Positions 25,065 through 35,587 are shown, numbered from the stretch's first letter. The stretch is 64,000 nt of DNA from Acidiferrum sp963771295 (GCA_963771295.1 CAVYTB010000017.1:1-64000), one strand, 5' to 3'. Made by a program: numbers and translations. The notes: a model not told the origin generated them from the sequence alone.

Positions 25065-26475
25065 ATGACGTCCACTGAAAAACTTGATACTCATCGCAAA
25101 GCGCTGACTGTAAATCTCGATGCCTCCACATTCGGCTCTTTTGCCGAAATCGGTGCCGGGCAGGAAGTTGTCCGTTGGTTCCTCTTCGTCGGCGGTGCCT
25201 CTGGCACCGTTGCGAAAAGCATTTCCGCCTACGACAAAGAGGTCAGCGACAGTCTATACGGAACTGGTTCACGCTATGTCTCCAGGGAGCGACTGGAGGC
25301 CATGCTGGAAACCGAGTGGACCCAGTTGCTCGGCCAGTTAGACAAGACTCGCGGCAAAGATAAGCGCTTCTTCTCTTTTGTCGATACTGTATCCGCACGA
25401 AATTACGCCGGAACAAACGACTCCCATGGCTGGCTTGGACTTCGGTTCCAGTCGCGTCCTGGCGCAGAACCTAGCGACATTCTCCTGCACATCAACATGC
25501 GGGACTCTTCCAACGTTCTCCAGCAGGAAGCCATCGGTATTCTGGGCGTCAATCTCCTCTACGCCGCCTTCTATCAGTTAGAGACGAAGGAATCGTTTTT
25601 CGAAGGACTCGCCCAAGATGTCGTGAGGGAACGGATAGAAATTGATTGCGTCGATTTTCGCGGGCCGGCTTTTGCGAGTTGGGACCGCTCCACGCTGCTG
25701 GCCTATCTGGTCCACGCAGGACTTGCCGAGGCCGTGTGCTTTTCGCCTTCGGGCGAAGTTGTGCCTCCTAATGAGTTTCTGCACAACAAAGCTGTTGTGC
25801 TGGCACCGGGATACTTCGGTCATGTGGATCCCGTTCATGCGCAAATTCATACGCAAATGCTGGCCGCCGGCATTCAAGAGCTTGGCAGCGAATTGGGAGA
25901 ATCCACTTCTGCTCCTATCGGCTGCTTTTGCTTGTCGGCGGCTCCAATCGCAGCACAACAGTCAACCCCAGAAATCTCCGACCTGCTGACTCGGATCAAT
26001 GCGCTTCTGGCACAAGGCGGCTATGTCCTCTTGTTCCGCGACGGCGAGCTTTACAGCATGACAGCGCTCGTGAATCGCTACACAAAAGCCCCGTTGCGTT
26101 TTATCGTCGGGCTCTCGCTTCTGGTCCGGGCCCTCGATGATCCCTATTTTAATCTCGAAGGCAGGCTTCTCGAAGCCCTCGCGCGTCTCCTTGCTCAGAA
26201 CGTACGCATCTATGCTTATCCGATGACTCCAATAGATCTAATAGGAGGCGATCAAAGTCTTTTCGGCTCTCGATTTGCAATGGAATGAAACGAAAGGTTG
26301 GGTCTCCGCTGAACAACTGCGTTTCACGCCTCCTCTCGAACACCTATACGCTTATCTTCTCGCAAGCAATTTTCTAGTTCCTATGCGCGTTCCAGCAGAA
26401 TCTCTGAACGTTGCGAATCACTCCGATCCAAGACGAGAGGATGAACTAGCCGTTGGCGAGGTGCACGGTGCCTAA
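25065..26475 (+). pseudogene. Large uncharacterised conserved protein, frame-interrupted near its end
   Basis: The N-terminal block (NLDASTFGSFAEIGAGQEVV, then GTVAKSISAYDKEVSD) belongs to a widespread soluble protein family of about 400-480 residues. As I recall, its database names are inconsistent and unproven. The frame stops at 26288, but another frame from about 26260 continues with ETKGWVSAEQLRF and LEHLYAYLLASNFLV, the usual family ending. One frame break at about 26245-26262 therefore separates the last 70 residues or so. Corrected length is about 470 residues. No transmembrane segment is present. It overlaps the next gene slightly. Confidence 0.72.
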
Positions 26476-27493
26476 ATTCCGTTATCTACTTCGGATTTGT
26501 TTTCGATCGTTTGTTCCACTTCTTGGGGTCAGCCTACTGGGGTACACGGTGTTTCGAATTGGTCCCGGGGCTGTTTGGAAGCAAGTCCAGGCGGTCGGCT
26601 GGGGCTTGGCGTTGATCATTATCCTGGGAGGCTTTTCTCAACTGATTAAGACTTGTGCATGGCGCCAGAATTTTGCGTGCGATATCAGTGCCCTTTCATG
26701 GTCGCGCAGTCTTGGAGCGCAGCTGGCCTCTGATGCTGTCGGGCAACTTGGTTTTGCCGGAAAGCTGTTTGGGGAGGGCCTGCGCATTTCCATGCTTGGT
26801 TCTGCTGTGCCACTAGCGAATGGAATATCGTCTTCGGCCATTGACGGAGGATTGCATGCGTTCACTGCCGTTGTGGTCACAGTATTTGGAATTACCGCTA
26901 CTCTGTTGTTGGCTCCTCTTGATGGTCGGTTGCGAATTTACGCGTTGCTGCTCGCTGCCGTTCTCATTGCAATAGTGGCCATTTCAGCCGTGGCTGTCGC
27001 AAGAGGGTGGCAGCTGATGGGAAACGCCGCCAGAACGATTGGGCGATTGCCACGGCTTAACAGACTGATCAGCAACAAACTGTCGGTTATTGATTCGGCC
27101 GAACATAACTTGCTCAGCTTTTGTCGCGAAGAGCCCGTCGCGTTCTTTGCGAGCCTGATCCTCAATTTCCTGTGGCACGCGATGGCAGTGTTGGAGGTGT
27201 ATCTCATCCTGCGATTTATGGGAGCACATGTTGGTGTGGCTGGCGCCTTTGCAATGGAAGGCTTAACCAAAGTAATCAACCTCGTTGGCGCACTGAGCCC
27301 GGGTAACCTCGGGACCTACGAAGGTGGGAATATGCTCATTGCAAATCTATTTGGTGTGACAGGCACCGCAGGATTGACGTTGGCTTTGTGCCGGCGGGCT
27401 CGGGCCATCTTCTGGGCAGCAGTCGGGGCGACCTGCATGACACTGATGAAGAGAGGCAGGTCGAGAAAGACGATGCGAGGTAAAGGGCAATGA
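26468..27493 (+). CDS. Lysylphosphatidylglycerol synthase TM-region / flippase-like membrane protein
   Basis: About 341 residues with eight or so hydrophobic segments and the family signature GALSPGNLGTYEGGNMLIANLFG near the C-terminus. That signature marks the UPF0104/MprF-like flippase domain; no synthase domain is attached. The likely substrate is an amphipathic lipid or polyprenyl-linked molecule. I prefer GTG 26468, which overlaps the upstream stop; a TTG at 26453 is possible. It is coupled at its end to the next gene. Confidence 0.85.
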   Translation: MPKFRYLLRICFRSFVPLLGVSLLGYTVFRIGPGAVWKQVQAVGWGLALIIILGGFSQLIKTCAWRQNFACDISALSWSRSLGAQLASDAVGQLGFAGKLFGEGLRISMLGSAVPLANGISSSAIDGGLHAFTAVVVTVFGITATLLLAPLDGRLRIYALLLAAVLIAIVAISAVAVARGWQLMGNAARTIGRLPRLNRLISNKLSVIDSAEHNLLSFCREEPVAFFASLILNFLWHAMAVLEVYLILRFMGAHVGVAGAFAMEGLTKVINLVGALSPGNLGTYEGGNMLIANLFGVTGTAGLTLALCRRARAIFWAAVGATCMTLMKRGRSRKTMRGKGQ

Positions 27494-28532
27494 TGAGGAC
27501 CAAATTTTGCATCGCGTTTGCAGTCGCGTTGCTGCTGATAGCACCTGTCACTAAGGCTCAAGGCCCGGACGAGCCGTATAGATTCTTTCGAGAGTTTGTT
27601 GGCTTGAGTGAAGACCAGATAGGAGCGATCCGCTCAGGAAAGGCGGTTGCCAAGGTTGTTGAGTCGCGCACTCCTGACGAAGTGTTCGTCTTTGGCTCGG
27701 TATACGTAGAGGCAAGTCCAGAGAGGTACGTCGAACTTGCCTCGGACGTCGACGCGTTGCGCAAGCTCCCAGGCTATCTGGCGATTCAAAGCTTCAGCGA
27801 TCCGCCACAGCTTTCGGACCTTGCGGGCTTCACCCTCGAAAAACAAGACATCGAAGAACTGAAAAACTGCCAGGTGGGGCATTGCCAGGTTCAACTGCCA
27901 ACCGAGGCGATGGAGGGTTTTAAGCAGTCCATCGACTGGTCCGCGCCTGACGTCGCCGACAGGGTGAATCACCTGGCCCGTCAAATGGCGTTTCAAGTCG
28001 CTACTCAATTACATGAAATGGGGGCAATACGGCCCTTGGAGTCTACCGTGACAAGAACCATCCTGCTGCGGTGGCGGAAACCTTTGAGACGCTGATAACA
28101 CGATTAAGCGCACTTCCGGTGTACCTTCCCGAACTCAACGAATATCTTCTCGAATATCCGAAGGCTAAGTCCGACAAAGTGCAAGCTGGCTTCTACTGGG
28201 AGGAAGTCAATTTTGGATTGAAGCCTACCTTTCGGATCATTCAGAGGGTCGTGTATCGCGGAGCAAGCCCATCGGACCCCGCCTATGCAATAGCTGAAAA
28301 ACAGCTCTACGCAAGCCACTATTTCGAGTCGGCACTCGATCTCACGGTCTGCGTCAGAGATGCGCAACGCCCCGGCTTCTACATTATTACCGTCAAAGGG
28401 TCGAAGCAGGCCGGCCTTACCGGACTAAAAGGAAGCATCGTGCGCAAGGTGGCCGTGGACAAAGCCCGATCTTCGCTCGAACGGGTCCTCACAACGGTAA
28501 AGCAGAGACTGGAATCGCCACACACCGGATAA
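27490..28532 (+). pseudogene. Secreted protein of unknown function, frame-interrupted
   Basis: It begins MMRTKFCIAFAVALLLIAPV, a signal peptide ending near KAQ. Coding continues to about 28020, where restoring one G in a G-run (ATGGGGGC) joins it to the second segment (GVYRDKNHPAAVAETFETLI ... ERVLTTVKQRLES). Corrected length is about 347 residues, mostly hydrophilic with two cysteines in NCQVGHCQ. I do not recognise the family. It overlaps the flippase stop (ATGATGA) and ends 42 bp from the convergent sigma-54 activator. Confidence 0.75.
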
Positions 28533-28574
28533 TTGATCGCCCCCTCTCTTCCTCACGACGCAAGCCCTGAATCG

Positions 28575-30659
28575 CTATGTGCTGGAATATTCAGCGCGAG
28601 TAATGTTTAGCTTGCGCATCTTGTTTTGGAGCGTCGTTCGTTTCAGTCCGAGGCGCTCTGAAGCCCCACCTTTGCCCGATATCCTTCCGGACGCGGCCTT
28701 CAACGCGTCGACGATTACCTGCCGCTCCGCTTGCTCGAATGTCGATGACGCTGACCCAGTGCCGCGGCTAGTCGTCCTCTTTAGCTGGTTGTGAGGAACG
28801 TTCAACTCGTCGCCTTGGGTGAAAATCACGCAGCGCTCGATGAAGTTCTCGAGCTCCCGAATGTTGCCCGGCCAGTCGTGATTCACCAACGCCTCCATTG
28901 CCTGCTTCGGGACGGACTTAATGCGCCTTTGCATTTGGCGGGAAAACCGCAAAACAAAGTAGTGCACCAAGAGCGGAATGTCCTCGGGCCTTTCGCGAAG
29001 GGGAGGAATCTCAATCGGGCAGACATTCAATCTGTAAAAAAGGTCTTCGCGAAACTGATTATTGCGTATCATGCCTTGCAAATCGCGGTGTGTTGCGGCA
29101 ATCAAGCGAACGTCAACGCGGATGGTTTTCGTACTTCCCAAACGTTCAAATTCGCGTTCCTGCAGAGCGCGTAAGAGCTTTGGTTGCAGTTCAAGACTGA
29201 TATCCCCGATTTCATCCAGGAAAAGCGTGCCGCGATCGGCCAACTCGAACCGGCCTCGTTTCTGCATAAGCGCGCCGGTGAACGCGCCCTTTTCATGCCC
29301 AAACAGTTCGCTTTCCACCAATCCCGAAGGAATGGCGGCACAGTTCAGTCGAACGAAGGTGCGCTCGCGACGCGGACTGAGATTATGAATAGCCCGGGCG
29401 AGCAGTTCCTTTCCAGTGCCGGTCTCACCGTGCAGGAGCACTGTCGACCCCGTGGGCGCGACAATCGCAACCTGATCCAACACTTTTCGGAGCGCGGCGC
29501 TCTTGCCAACGATTTCCTCGAAGTTGTGCTCCGCGCGAATTTCTGATTCAAGGTAAAGGCGTTCCTCTTCCAGCCGCGCTGCCGATGCATTCAGACGCCC
29601 GTACGCGACCGCATTGTCCAACGCGAGGGAGATCTGAATACTAATCTGCGTCAGCAAATCCAGGTCTTCTTGCGCGAAAGCGTGTGGCTTCCGGCTGCCG
29701 ATCGCCAACAGACCCAGCGGTCCGCTCCCGGTCGCCAGAGGAGCAACGGCGACCGAGGTTATGGATTCGGCTCGCAAGGCGTCGCCAATATTTGTCGGCA
29801 GTCTCTCGATATCGTCGGCTGACCATATGTCGGACCGGCGGGCGCGAAGTTTCTCATACTCCGTTTCAGTCAGATCCGTTGAGCCAATTTCCGCCAGCAA
29901 TCCTTTGCGGTCAGGAAAGTCCAGAACTACACTCTGAAGGCGATGTGAGTCCTTCTCAAGAAGCCAGAATCCCGTCAGATGATTGCTGAAATACGAACGA
30001 ATGGAAGCTGAAGCCGAGCGAAAAAGATCGTCCATATCTAGTTTCGAAACGACGTGATTGTTGATTTCGAGAAGTAGCCGAAGGCGGTCGCGCTCGGTAG
30101 CGAGTTCCCGCTGATACTGTTCTGCGGAATCCCTGGCCAGCGCGCATTCGAGCGCGATCGCAACGTGCGACGTCAGAGAGCGGAGCAGTTCGACATCTTC
30201 GCGCGTAAATTCCTGTCCCCGCTCCTTAGTCACAGTTAAAAGCCCATATTGTTGTTGGGAGGTAAACAAAGGAAAAACGTAAGTGCTTCTGCCAGAAGAT
30301 TGAGCCGCAAACGGAGCCAACTCGGGATGTTTCAACATTTCCTCGGATACATCAGGCAGGAAAACTGGCTCTTTTTGATCCAATGCTTGCGCTGCCGCGC
30401 CAATCCGTGAAATTTTGGTGCCAATTCTGATGGCAGGAGCGTCCACTGCTCGATCAAATTCCAGAAGATGCAAAGTATCTCGACCGCTGTCCAGAAGATA
30501 TAGGTCGGTTCCATGGAGACGAACGCTGCTGGACAAAACGTCGCGCAGGCTGTGGAGGACGGCTTTTACCGTCGGTTGCTCGACCAGCGCGGCGGACACA
30601 TCGAGCAAGACTCGATATCTGCTATAGGCGGGCGCCAACCCTTCATTGTCTTCAGGCAT
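28575..30659 (-). CDS. GAF-GAF-AAA+-Fis sigma-54 transcriptional activator
   Basis: A 694-residue activator. Two GAF domains (about 20-180 and 200-355) sense a small molecule or redox state. They are followed by an AAA+ sigma-54 interaction domain (about 385-610) with LLHGETGTGKELLARAI, the GAFTGA loop (HEKGAFTGALM) and DRGTLFLDEIGDI. The C-terminal Fis-type helix-turn-helix includes ASERLGLKRTTLQNKMRKLN. An intact GAFTGA means it can contact sigma-54. It is the obvious candidate to bind the palindromes at 24275, 24504 and 30793 and to drive both divergent promoters. Confidence 0.93.
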   Translation of the reverse strand: MPEDNEGLAPAYSRYRVLLDVSAALVEQPTVKAVLHSLRDVLSSSVRLHGTDLYLLDSGRDTLHLLEFDRAVDAPAIRIGTKISRIGAAAQALDQKEPVFLPDVSEEMLKHPELAPFAAQSSGRSTYVFPLFTSQQQYGLLTVTKERGQEFTREDVELLRSLTSHVAIALECALARDSAEQYQRELATERDRLRLLLEINNHVVSKLDMDDLFRSASASIRSYFSNHLTGFWLLEKDSHRLQSVVLDFPDRKGLLAEIGSTDLTETEYEKLRARRSDIWSADDIERLPTNIGDALRAESITSVAVAPLATGSGPLGLLAIGSRKPHAFAQEDLDLLTQISIQISLALDNAVAYGRLNASAARLEEERLYLESEIRAEHNFEEIVGKSAALRKVLDQVAIVAPTGSTVLLHGETGTGKELLARAIHNLSPRRERTFVRLNCAAIPSGLVESELFGHEKGAFTGALMQKRGRFELADRGTLFLDEIGDISLELQPKLLRALQEREFERLGSTKTIRVDVRLIAATHRDLQGMIRNNQFREDLFYRLNVCPIEIPPLRERPEDIPLLVHYFVLRFSRQMQRRIKSVPKQAMEALVNHDWPGNIRELENFIERCVIFTQGDELNVPHNQLKRTTSRGTGSASSTFEQAERQVIVDALKAASGRISGKGGASERLGLKRTTLQNKMRKLNITRAEYSST

Positions 30660-31156
30660 GCGGATCAGACTAGCACCACAAGAACTGATCTTCCATATCG
30701 AGACACGCTCACGCAGTCGGTGTCTGGAAAGCTTCTCTTGGTCCGTTCGTAATGAACTTGTGCTATGAGTTGCCCAAGCCGCCGGGCACGGTGCCCGAAT
30801 GCGGACGACCTTCCTCTAGGCGTGAGAAAGCCTTTGGAGTTGTGTGGGGCTAAAACTGTGTAGGGCGCGTCTCTTTTTGGGGGCATAGTATGCGTCGTCC
30901 TTGGGAGGGGCGCGGTGACGGCACAAAATCACCAGATGGTGGCTATGCCTGCCAACGAGGCATGATAAGGGAAAGCTGACTACGGGGAATTCCTTGCTCG
31001 ATACCTAATAGTCCAAGACGTCATCCCTGGATCTACTCCCGACCTGCGACAATTGTGGCACCAATATAGAGATGATTGCTTTAGAGTAGTCGCGACAACG
31101 CGGCCAGCTTTCTCTTGTGCCCCAACCAGGAGTTGGCCCGTCATGGAGACCAAAAA
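30660..31156. other. Intergenic region upstream of the sigma-54 activator and GH51 gene
   Basis: No supported gene. It contains a third palindrome copy, GCCCGAATGCGGAC, at 30793-30806 (one mismatch in the dyad), inside a larger GGGCAC-G-GTGCCC repeat (30784-30796). I found no good GG-N10-GC promoter at 64 bp on either side, so the copy may bind the activator for another purpose such as autoregulation. The last 150 bp should hold the promoter of the GH51 gene, which I could not locate. Confidence 0.45.
30793..30806. promoter_or_regulatory. Palindrome-like activator site, copy 3
   Basis: GCCCGAATGCGGAC shares the first twelve bases (and a 14-mer GTGCCCGAATGCGG) with copy 1 at 24275. It is about 134 bp upstream of the sigma-54 activator's start codon. 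Confidence 0.4.
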
Positions 31157-32818
31157 ATGCTTTTGTCGCCCGCAAGAAGCTCAAGTCATGTTCATCCATT
31201 TCTCGCGCCGTTCGCAGTTCTGCCGGGCAACGGTCCGTCCGCCATCCGGGCCCTCCTGTGTAGTTTCATTCTGACGGCGATCGGAGGGATCGCGCCTTCT
31301 GCTCATGCGCAGAGAGTTGAATTGTCCGTCGATCTATCCAAGCCTGGCGCAAAGATCGACCGCAATATTTTCGGCCAGTTCGCCGAACACCTCGGACACG
31401 GCATTTCTGACGGCATCTGGGTAGGGCCGGATTCGACAATTCCAAATACACGCGGCATTCGCAACGATGTGGTTACTGCGCTAAAGGCCATCCGTGTACC
31501 AAACGTGCGCTGGCCAGGCGGCTGCTTCGCCGACGAATACCACTGGCGCAACGGAATTGGCAATCCGCGGACGGTAACGCTCAATCCCAACTGGGGCGGT
31601 GTAATCGAACCGAACACTTTTGGAACTCATGAATACATGGACTTCCTGAATCAGATTGGAGCGGAGGCCTACGTTTCCGTGAACGTCGGCTCTGGCACTT
31701 CACGGGAAGCAGCCGAATGGCTCGAATATCTCACCACCGCGCAGCCGACAACCCTGGCCAAAGAGCGCGCAGCCAACGGCCATCCCGGTCCTTACAAGGT
31801 GAGCTTTCTGGGGCTCGGCAACGAAAGCTGGGATTGCGGCGGCAACATGACACCCGACTACTATTCGAGCCAGATGAAGATTTACAGCCGGTTTGTTCGA
31901 AATTTCAATCCCTCACAGCAGGACAAGCAGCAGATGCTGAAGATCGCCGTAGGCCCGGGTGGCGCTGAACCCAGGTGGACCGAATGGACGGAAACGATCA
32001 TGAAGGCCTACCAGCAACACACGTGGAGCTGGGACATTAATGGCCTTTCGATGCATTCGTACACGGTGGGGAAGTGGCCACCTGCTTTTGCGTCCGAAAA
32101 CTTTGGCGAGACCGAGTACAGCCAGTTCCTTAAACTCACGCTTGCGATGGACGATCTCATCAACAAGCACTCGGCCATCATGGATAAATACGACCCGGAA
32201 AAGAAGGTCGCCCTCGTCGTGGACGAGTGGGGCGCGTGGTACGCGCCGTTGCCGGGCAGCAATCCGGGATTTCTGGTACAGCAGAACAGCCTGCGAGACG
32301 CAATTCTAACGGCACTGAACCTGAATATATTTGCTCGCCACGCCGACCGGGTACGCATGGCCAACATCGCGCAAATGATTAACGTACTGCAAGCGATGAT
32401 CTTGACCGACAAAGAAAAGATGGTGCTCACGCCGACCTACCACGTATTCAAGATGTACACACCATTTCAGGACTCAACGTTTGTCCCCATCGCATTTGAT
32501 GCCGGCAGGTATATCCACGACGATATCACTTTGCCACGCGTCGATGCCATCGCCGCGAAAGACGCGGCAGGTAAATTGTGGATAGCTATAACGAATCTCG
32601 ATCCCAATCAAAGCGTCGACGTGGAGGCGACCCTGTCCGGCGCCACAGCAAAATCGGCGGCCGGAGAAACGCTGACCGCGCCAAACGTCGACAGCATCAA
32701 CACCTTCGATGCACCTAAGACCGTGGCACCGAAACCCGTTTCAGCAAAAGTGCAAGGTAGCAAGCTGACCCTGAAGCTAGAACCAAAATCGGTGACCGTG
32801 ATCTCCGTCGAGCAATGA
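31157..32818 (+). CDS. Secreted alpha-L-arabinofuranosidase, GH51
   Basis: About 553 residues. A long N-terminus contains a hydrophobic signal (ALLCSFILTAIGGIAPSAHA), then a catalytic barrel. VPNVRWPGGCFADEYHWR, FLGLGNESWDCGGNM (acid/base Glu near residue 223) and VALVVDEWGAWY (nucleophile Glu near 357) are GH51 landmarks. A C-terminal beta domain ends the protein. It removes arabinosyl side chains from arabinoxylan or arabinan, probably outside the cytoplasm. The start is uncertain: ATG 31157 is the first plausible one, but the signal peptide would be unusually long. Confidence 0.9.
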   Translation: MLLSPARSSSHVHPFLAPFAVLPGNGPSAIRALLCSFILTAIGGIAPSAHAQRVELSVDLSKPGAKIDRNIFGQFAEHLGHGISDGIWVGPDSTIPNTRGIRNDVVTALKAIRVPNVRWPGGCFADEYHWRNGIGNPRTVTLNPNWGGVIEPNTFGTHEYMDFLNQIGAEAYVSVNVGSGTSREAAEWLEYLTTAQPTTLAKERAANGHPGPYKVSFLGLGNESWDCGGNMTPDYYSSQMKIYSRFVRNFNPSQQDKQQMLKIAVGPGGAEPRWTEWTETIMKAYQQHTWSWDINGLSMHSYTVGKWPPAFASENFGETEYSQFLKLTLAMDDLINKHSAIMDKYDPEKKVALVVDEWGAWYAPLPGSNPGFLVQQNSLRDAILTALNLNIFARHADRVRMANIAQMINVLQAMILTDKEKMVLTPTYHVFKMYTPFQDSTFVPIAFDAGRYIHDDITLPRVDAIAAKDAAGKLWIAITNLDPNQSVDVEATLSGATAKSAAGETLTAPNVDSINTFDAPKTVAPKPVSAKVQGSKLTLKLEPKSVTVISVEQ

Positions 32819-32912
32819 CACGAGGCCGCATGCGAGCATCTGGAATTCGACATCGCCGAAGTAAAGTGATCGGCGGGGATTTAGAGAGTAGAAGTCCGAA
32901 ATTGGGAGAGAC

Positions 32913-35567
32913 ATGCGAACAGTCGACGTTAGAACTCTTGTTGTACTTGCTGTTTTTCTAATTGGGAGCCGCTTATTCGCGCAGAGTACCGAACGACCCG
33001 CTTATCTGAACGATTCGTTATCGGCCGAACAGCGGGCAGCGGATTTAGTGCACCGCATGACCGTGGAAGAAAAGGTGTCTCAACTGGTTAAGCAGTCTCG
33101 GGCGGTCCCGCGGTTGAACGTGCCGGACTACGACTGGTGGAGCGAGTCATTGCATGGCGTGGCTCGAAACGGAACCACTGAATTCCCCGAGCCAGTGGGC
33201 CTGGCTGCGACGTTTGACGTCGAAGCGATTCACGGGATGGCCGTAGTGATCGGGACTGAAGGGCGGGCCAGTTACGTTCGAGGTTTGCGCGATGGGCACA
33301 GCGACATCTTCGAAGGGCTGGACTTCTGGGCGCCGAACGTCAATATCTTTCGTGATCCTCGTTGGGGACGCGGACAGGAAACCTACGGCGAAGATCCGTT
33401 TCTTACGGCGCGCATGGGTGTGGCATTTGTCACCGGTATGCAAGGCGATGATTCGAAATATTATCGTGTCATCTCCACTCCCAAACACTATGCGGTGCAC
33501 AGCGGCCCTGAGTCGACGCGTCACACGGCTGACGTGACAGTCAGCAAGCATGACGAGGTGGATACTTACCTGCCGGCGTTTCGCGCGACGGTGACCGAAG
33601 CGAAGGCAGGCTCTGTGATGTGCGCCTATAACAGCATCAACGGGCAACCGGCCTGCGTAAACGAGTTTCTGCTGCAGGATCAACTGCGTGGCCGGTGGGG
33701 ATTTCAGGGTTATGTAGTTTCGGATTGTGACGCGGTCATCAACATCTTCCGCGATCATCACTTTACGAAGACCCAGCCCGAAGCCTCTGTGCTCGCGGTG
33801 AAACGTGGAATGGATAACGAGTGCATCGACTTCGCAAAAGTGAAAGACGATCATGACTACAAGCCATACCTGGAGGCGTACAATCAAGGAATTCTGAAGG
33901 AGAGCGAGATTGACACCGCGCTGGTCCGGTTGTTCACGGCTCGGATGAAGCTGGGAATGTTTGATCCGCCGGAGCTTGTTCCGTACTCGAAGATCAACGA
34001 GAAAGACCTCAATACTGCTGAGCATCGCGCCATGGCGCGTGCCGTCGCCAACGAGTCAATGGTACTGCTCAAGAATGACGGCACCCTGCCTCGGAAAACA
34101 GGACCGGTCAAAATCGCACTGGTCGGGCCTCTCGCGGATCAGACCAGATACCTGCTTGGAAATTACAACGGGGTTCCGACACACACGGTTTCGGTGCTGG
34201 AGGGTCTTAAAGCGGAGTTCTCCGAGGCGCAGATCAGATTCGTCGCGGGGACGCAATTCCTGCGCGACGATGGCGAGGCCATTCCGGTGTCAGCCTTAAC
34301 CACGAACGACGGTCGACCGGGCTTGGATCTGGAGTTTTCCACGGGGGACGTATTCGGGGAAAAGGCGACCATTGTCGCCAGCCGCAACGTAACTACCGTT
34401 GATTTTAAGGCGGAAGACGTTCCCGAAGAAGCCAAGGGGAAGTACCCGATGCGGGCAGAGTGGAGCGGCTTTCTGACGCCGACCGAGACGGGTGACTACA
34501 GTATTGGCATGAGCTTTCGATCCGGGTTCGCGCGGGTCTTGGTGGGTGGAAAGCCAGTCGCGCAGGGATGGGCCGGCAACGACGAGGCGGGGCAGGCAAA
34601 AATCGGGCACATTCACTTGGAGCAGGGCAAGAAGGTATCGCTTAAGGTGCGCTACTCACAAGTGAATGCGGACCCAGTGAGGGCTCAGTTGATCTGGTCG
34701 AAGTACGATCCGAAGCCGAACCCTGAAGCGATTCTGGCCGCAAAAGCCTCAGACGTTGTCGTGGCAGTGTTGGGAATCACCAGTGAACTCGAAGGCGAAG
34801 AGATGCCGGTTAGCGAGGAAGGTTTCAAGGGAGGCGATCGCACGAATATTGATTTGCCAAAACCCGAAGAGGAGTTGCTTCAAGCGGTGATTGCGGCTGG
34901 GAAACCGGTGGTTCTGGTGCTTGCAAACGGGAGCGCGCTGTCTGTGAACTGGGCAAAAGAACACGTCAACGCGATCCTCGAGTCTTGGTATGCGGGAGAG
35001 GAGGGAGGGACCGCAATAGCGCAAACGCTTTCCGGCAAAAACAATCCTGCGGGCCGTCTTCCAGTCACCTTCTACACCGGAATTGAGCAATTGCCTCCCT
35101 TTGAAGACTATGGGATAAAGGGTCGCACCTACCGATATTTGCAAGCCAAACCGCTGTATCCGTTTGGCTATGGCCTCAGCTACACGACGTTCTCTTATCG
35201 CGGACTGCGGCTGCTGAATAAGGAAATCAAAGCGGGTGATCCGCTTTCGGCGGAAGTGACCGTTACCAACACAGGAAGACGTGCGGGCGATGAGGTGGTG
35301 CAGCTGTACATTAATTTCCCAAATGTGCCGGGAACTCCGCTGCGAGCTCTGCGCGGATTTAAACGCGTACATCTGGAACAAGGGGAGTCTGAGAAAATAC
35401 GCTTCGACCTTAAGGACCGCGACCTGAGTATGGTCACCGAAGCGGGCGAACCGGTCATCGCCGAGGGTACTTATTCAGTATCGATCGGTGGTGGCCAGCC
35501 GAATACCGACGTGCCAGTAGTGGTGGGAACGTTCAAGGTTAAAGGTACAAAGACTTTGCCGGAATAG
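32913..35567 (+). CDS. Secreted GH3 beta-xylosidase/arabinosidase with PA14 insert
   Basis: An 884-residue enzyme with a signal peptide (VVLAVFLIGSRLFAQ). The GH3 N-terminal barrel contains NIFRDPRWGRGQETYGEDPF, TPKHYAVHSGPE and the nucleophile in VVSDCDAV (Asp near residue 271). SDCDA is typical of GH3 xylosidases. A PA14-like domain lies at about 475-600, inserted in the second GH3 domain, and an FnIII-like domain closes the protein. It releases xylose or arabinose from oligosaccharides. It follows the first GH51 gene by 94 bp and precedes the second by 20 bp, suggesting an operon. Confidence 0.93.
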   Translation: MRTVDVRTLVVLAVFLIGSRLFAQSTERPAYLNDSLSAEQRAADLVHRMTVEEKVSQLVKQSRAVPRLNVPDYDWWSESLHGVARNGTTEFPEPVGLAATFDVEAIHGMAVVIGTEGRASYVRGLRDGHSDIFEGLDFWAPNVNIFRDPRWGRGQETYGEDPFLTARMGVAFVTGMQGDDSKYYRVISTPKHYAVHSGPESTRHTADVTVSKHDEVDTYLPAFRATVTEAKAGSVMCAYNSINGQPACVNEFLLQDQLRGRWGFQGYVVSDCDAVINIFRDHHFTKTQPEASVLAVKRGMDNECIDFAKVKDDHDYKPYLEAYNQGILKESEIDTALVRLFTARMKLGMFDPPELVPYSKINEKDLNTAEHRAMARAVANESMVLLKNDGTLPRKTGPVKIALVGPLADQTRYLLGNYNGVPTHTVSVLEGLKAEFSEAQIRFVAGTQFLRDDGEAIPVSALTTNDGRPGLDLEFSTGDVFGEKATIVASRNVTTVDFKAEDVPEEAKGKYPMRAEWSGFLTPTETGDYSIGMSFRSGFARVLVGGKPVAQGWAGNDEAGQAKIGHIHLEQGKKVSLKVRYSQVNADPVRAQLIWSKYDPKPNPEAILAAKASDVVVAVLGITSELEGEEMPVSEEGFKGGDRTNIDLPKPEEELLQAVIAAGKPVVLVLANGSALSVNWAKEHVNAILESWYAGEEGGTAIAQTLSGKNNPAGRLPVTFYTGIEQLPPFEDYGIKGRTYRYLQAKPLYPFGYGLSYTTFSYRGLRLLNKEIKAGDPLSAEVTVTNTGRRAGDEVVQLYINFPNVPGTPLRALRGFKRVHLEQGESEKIRFDLKDRDLSMVTEAGEPVIAEGTYSVSIGGGQPNTDVPVVVGTFKVKGTKTLPE

Positions 35568-35587
35568 GCTCAGGAGGCGTTGGTAAG

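Noticed and set aside
30724..30745. GG-N10-GC on the minus strand upstream of the sigma-54 activator
   Set aside because: The flanking bases do not fit TGGCAC/TTGC and the distance to the palindrome is 48 bp, unlike the two good promoters.
32854..32875. CGCCGA-N10-TCGGCG as a terminator between the GH51 and GH3 genes
   Set aside because: A short stem with a 10-base loop and no T-run; the genes probably form an operon.
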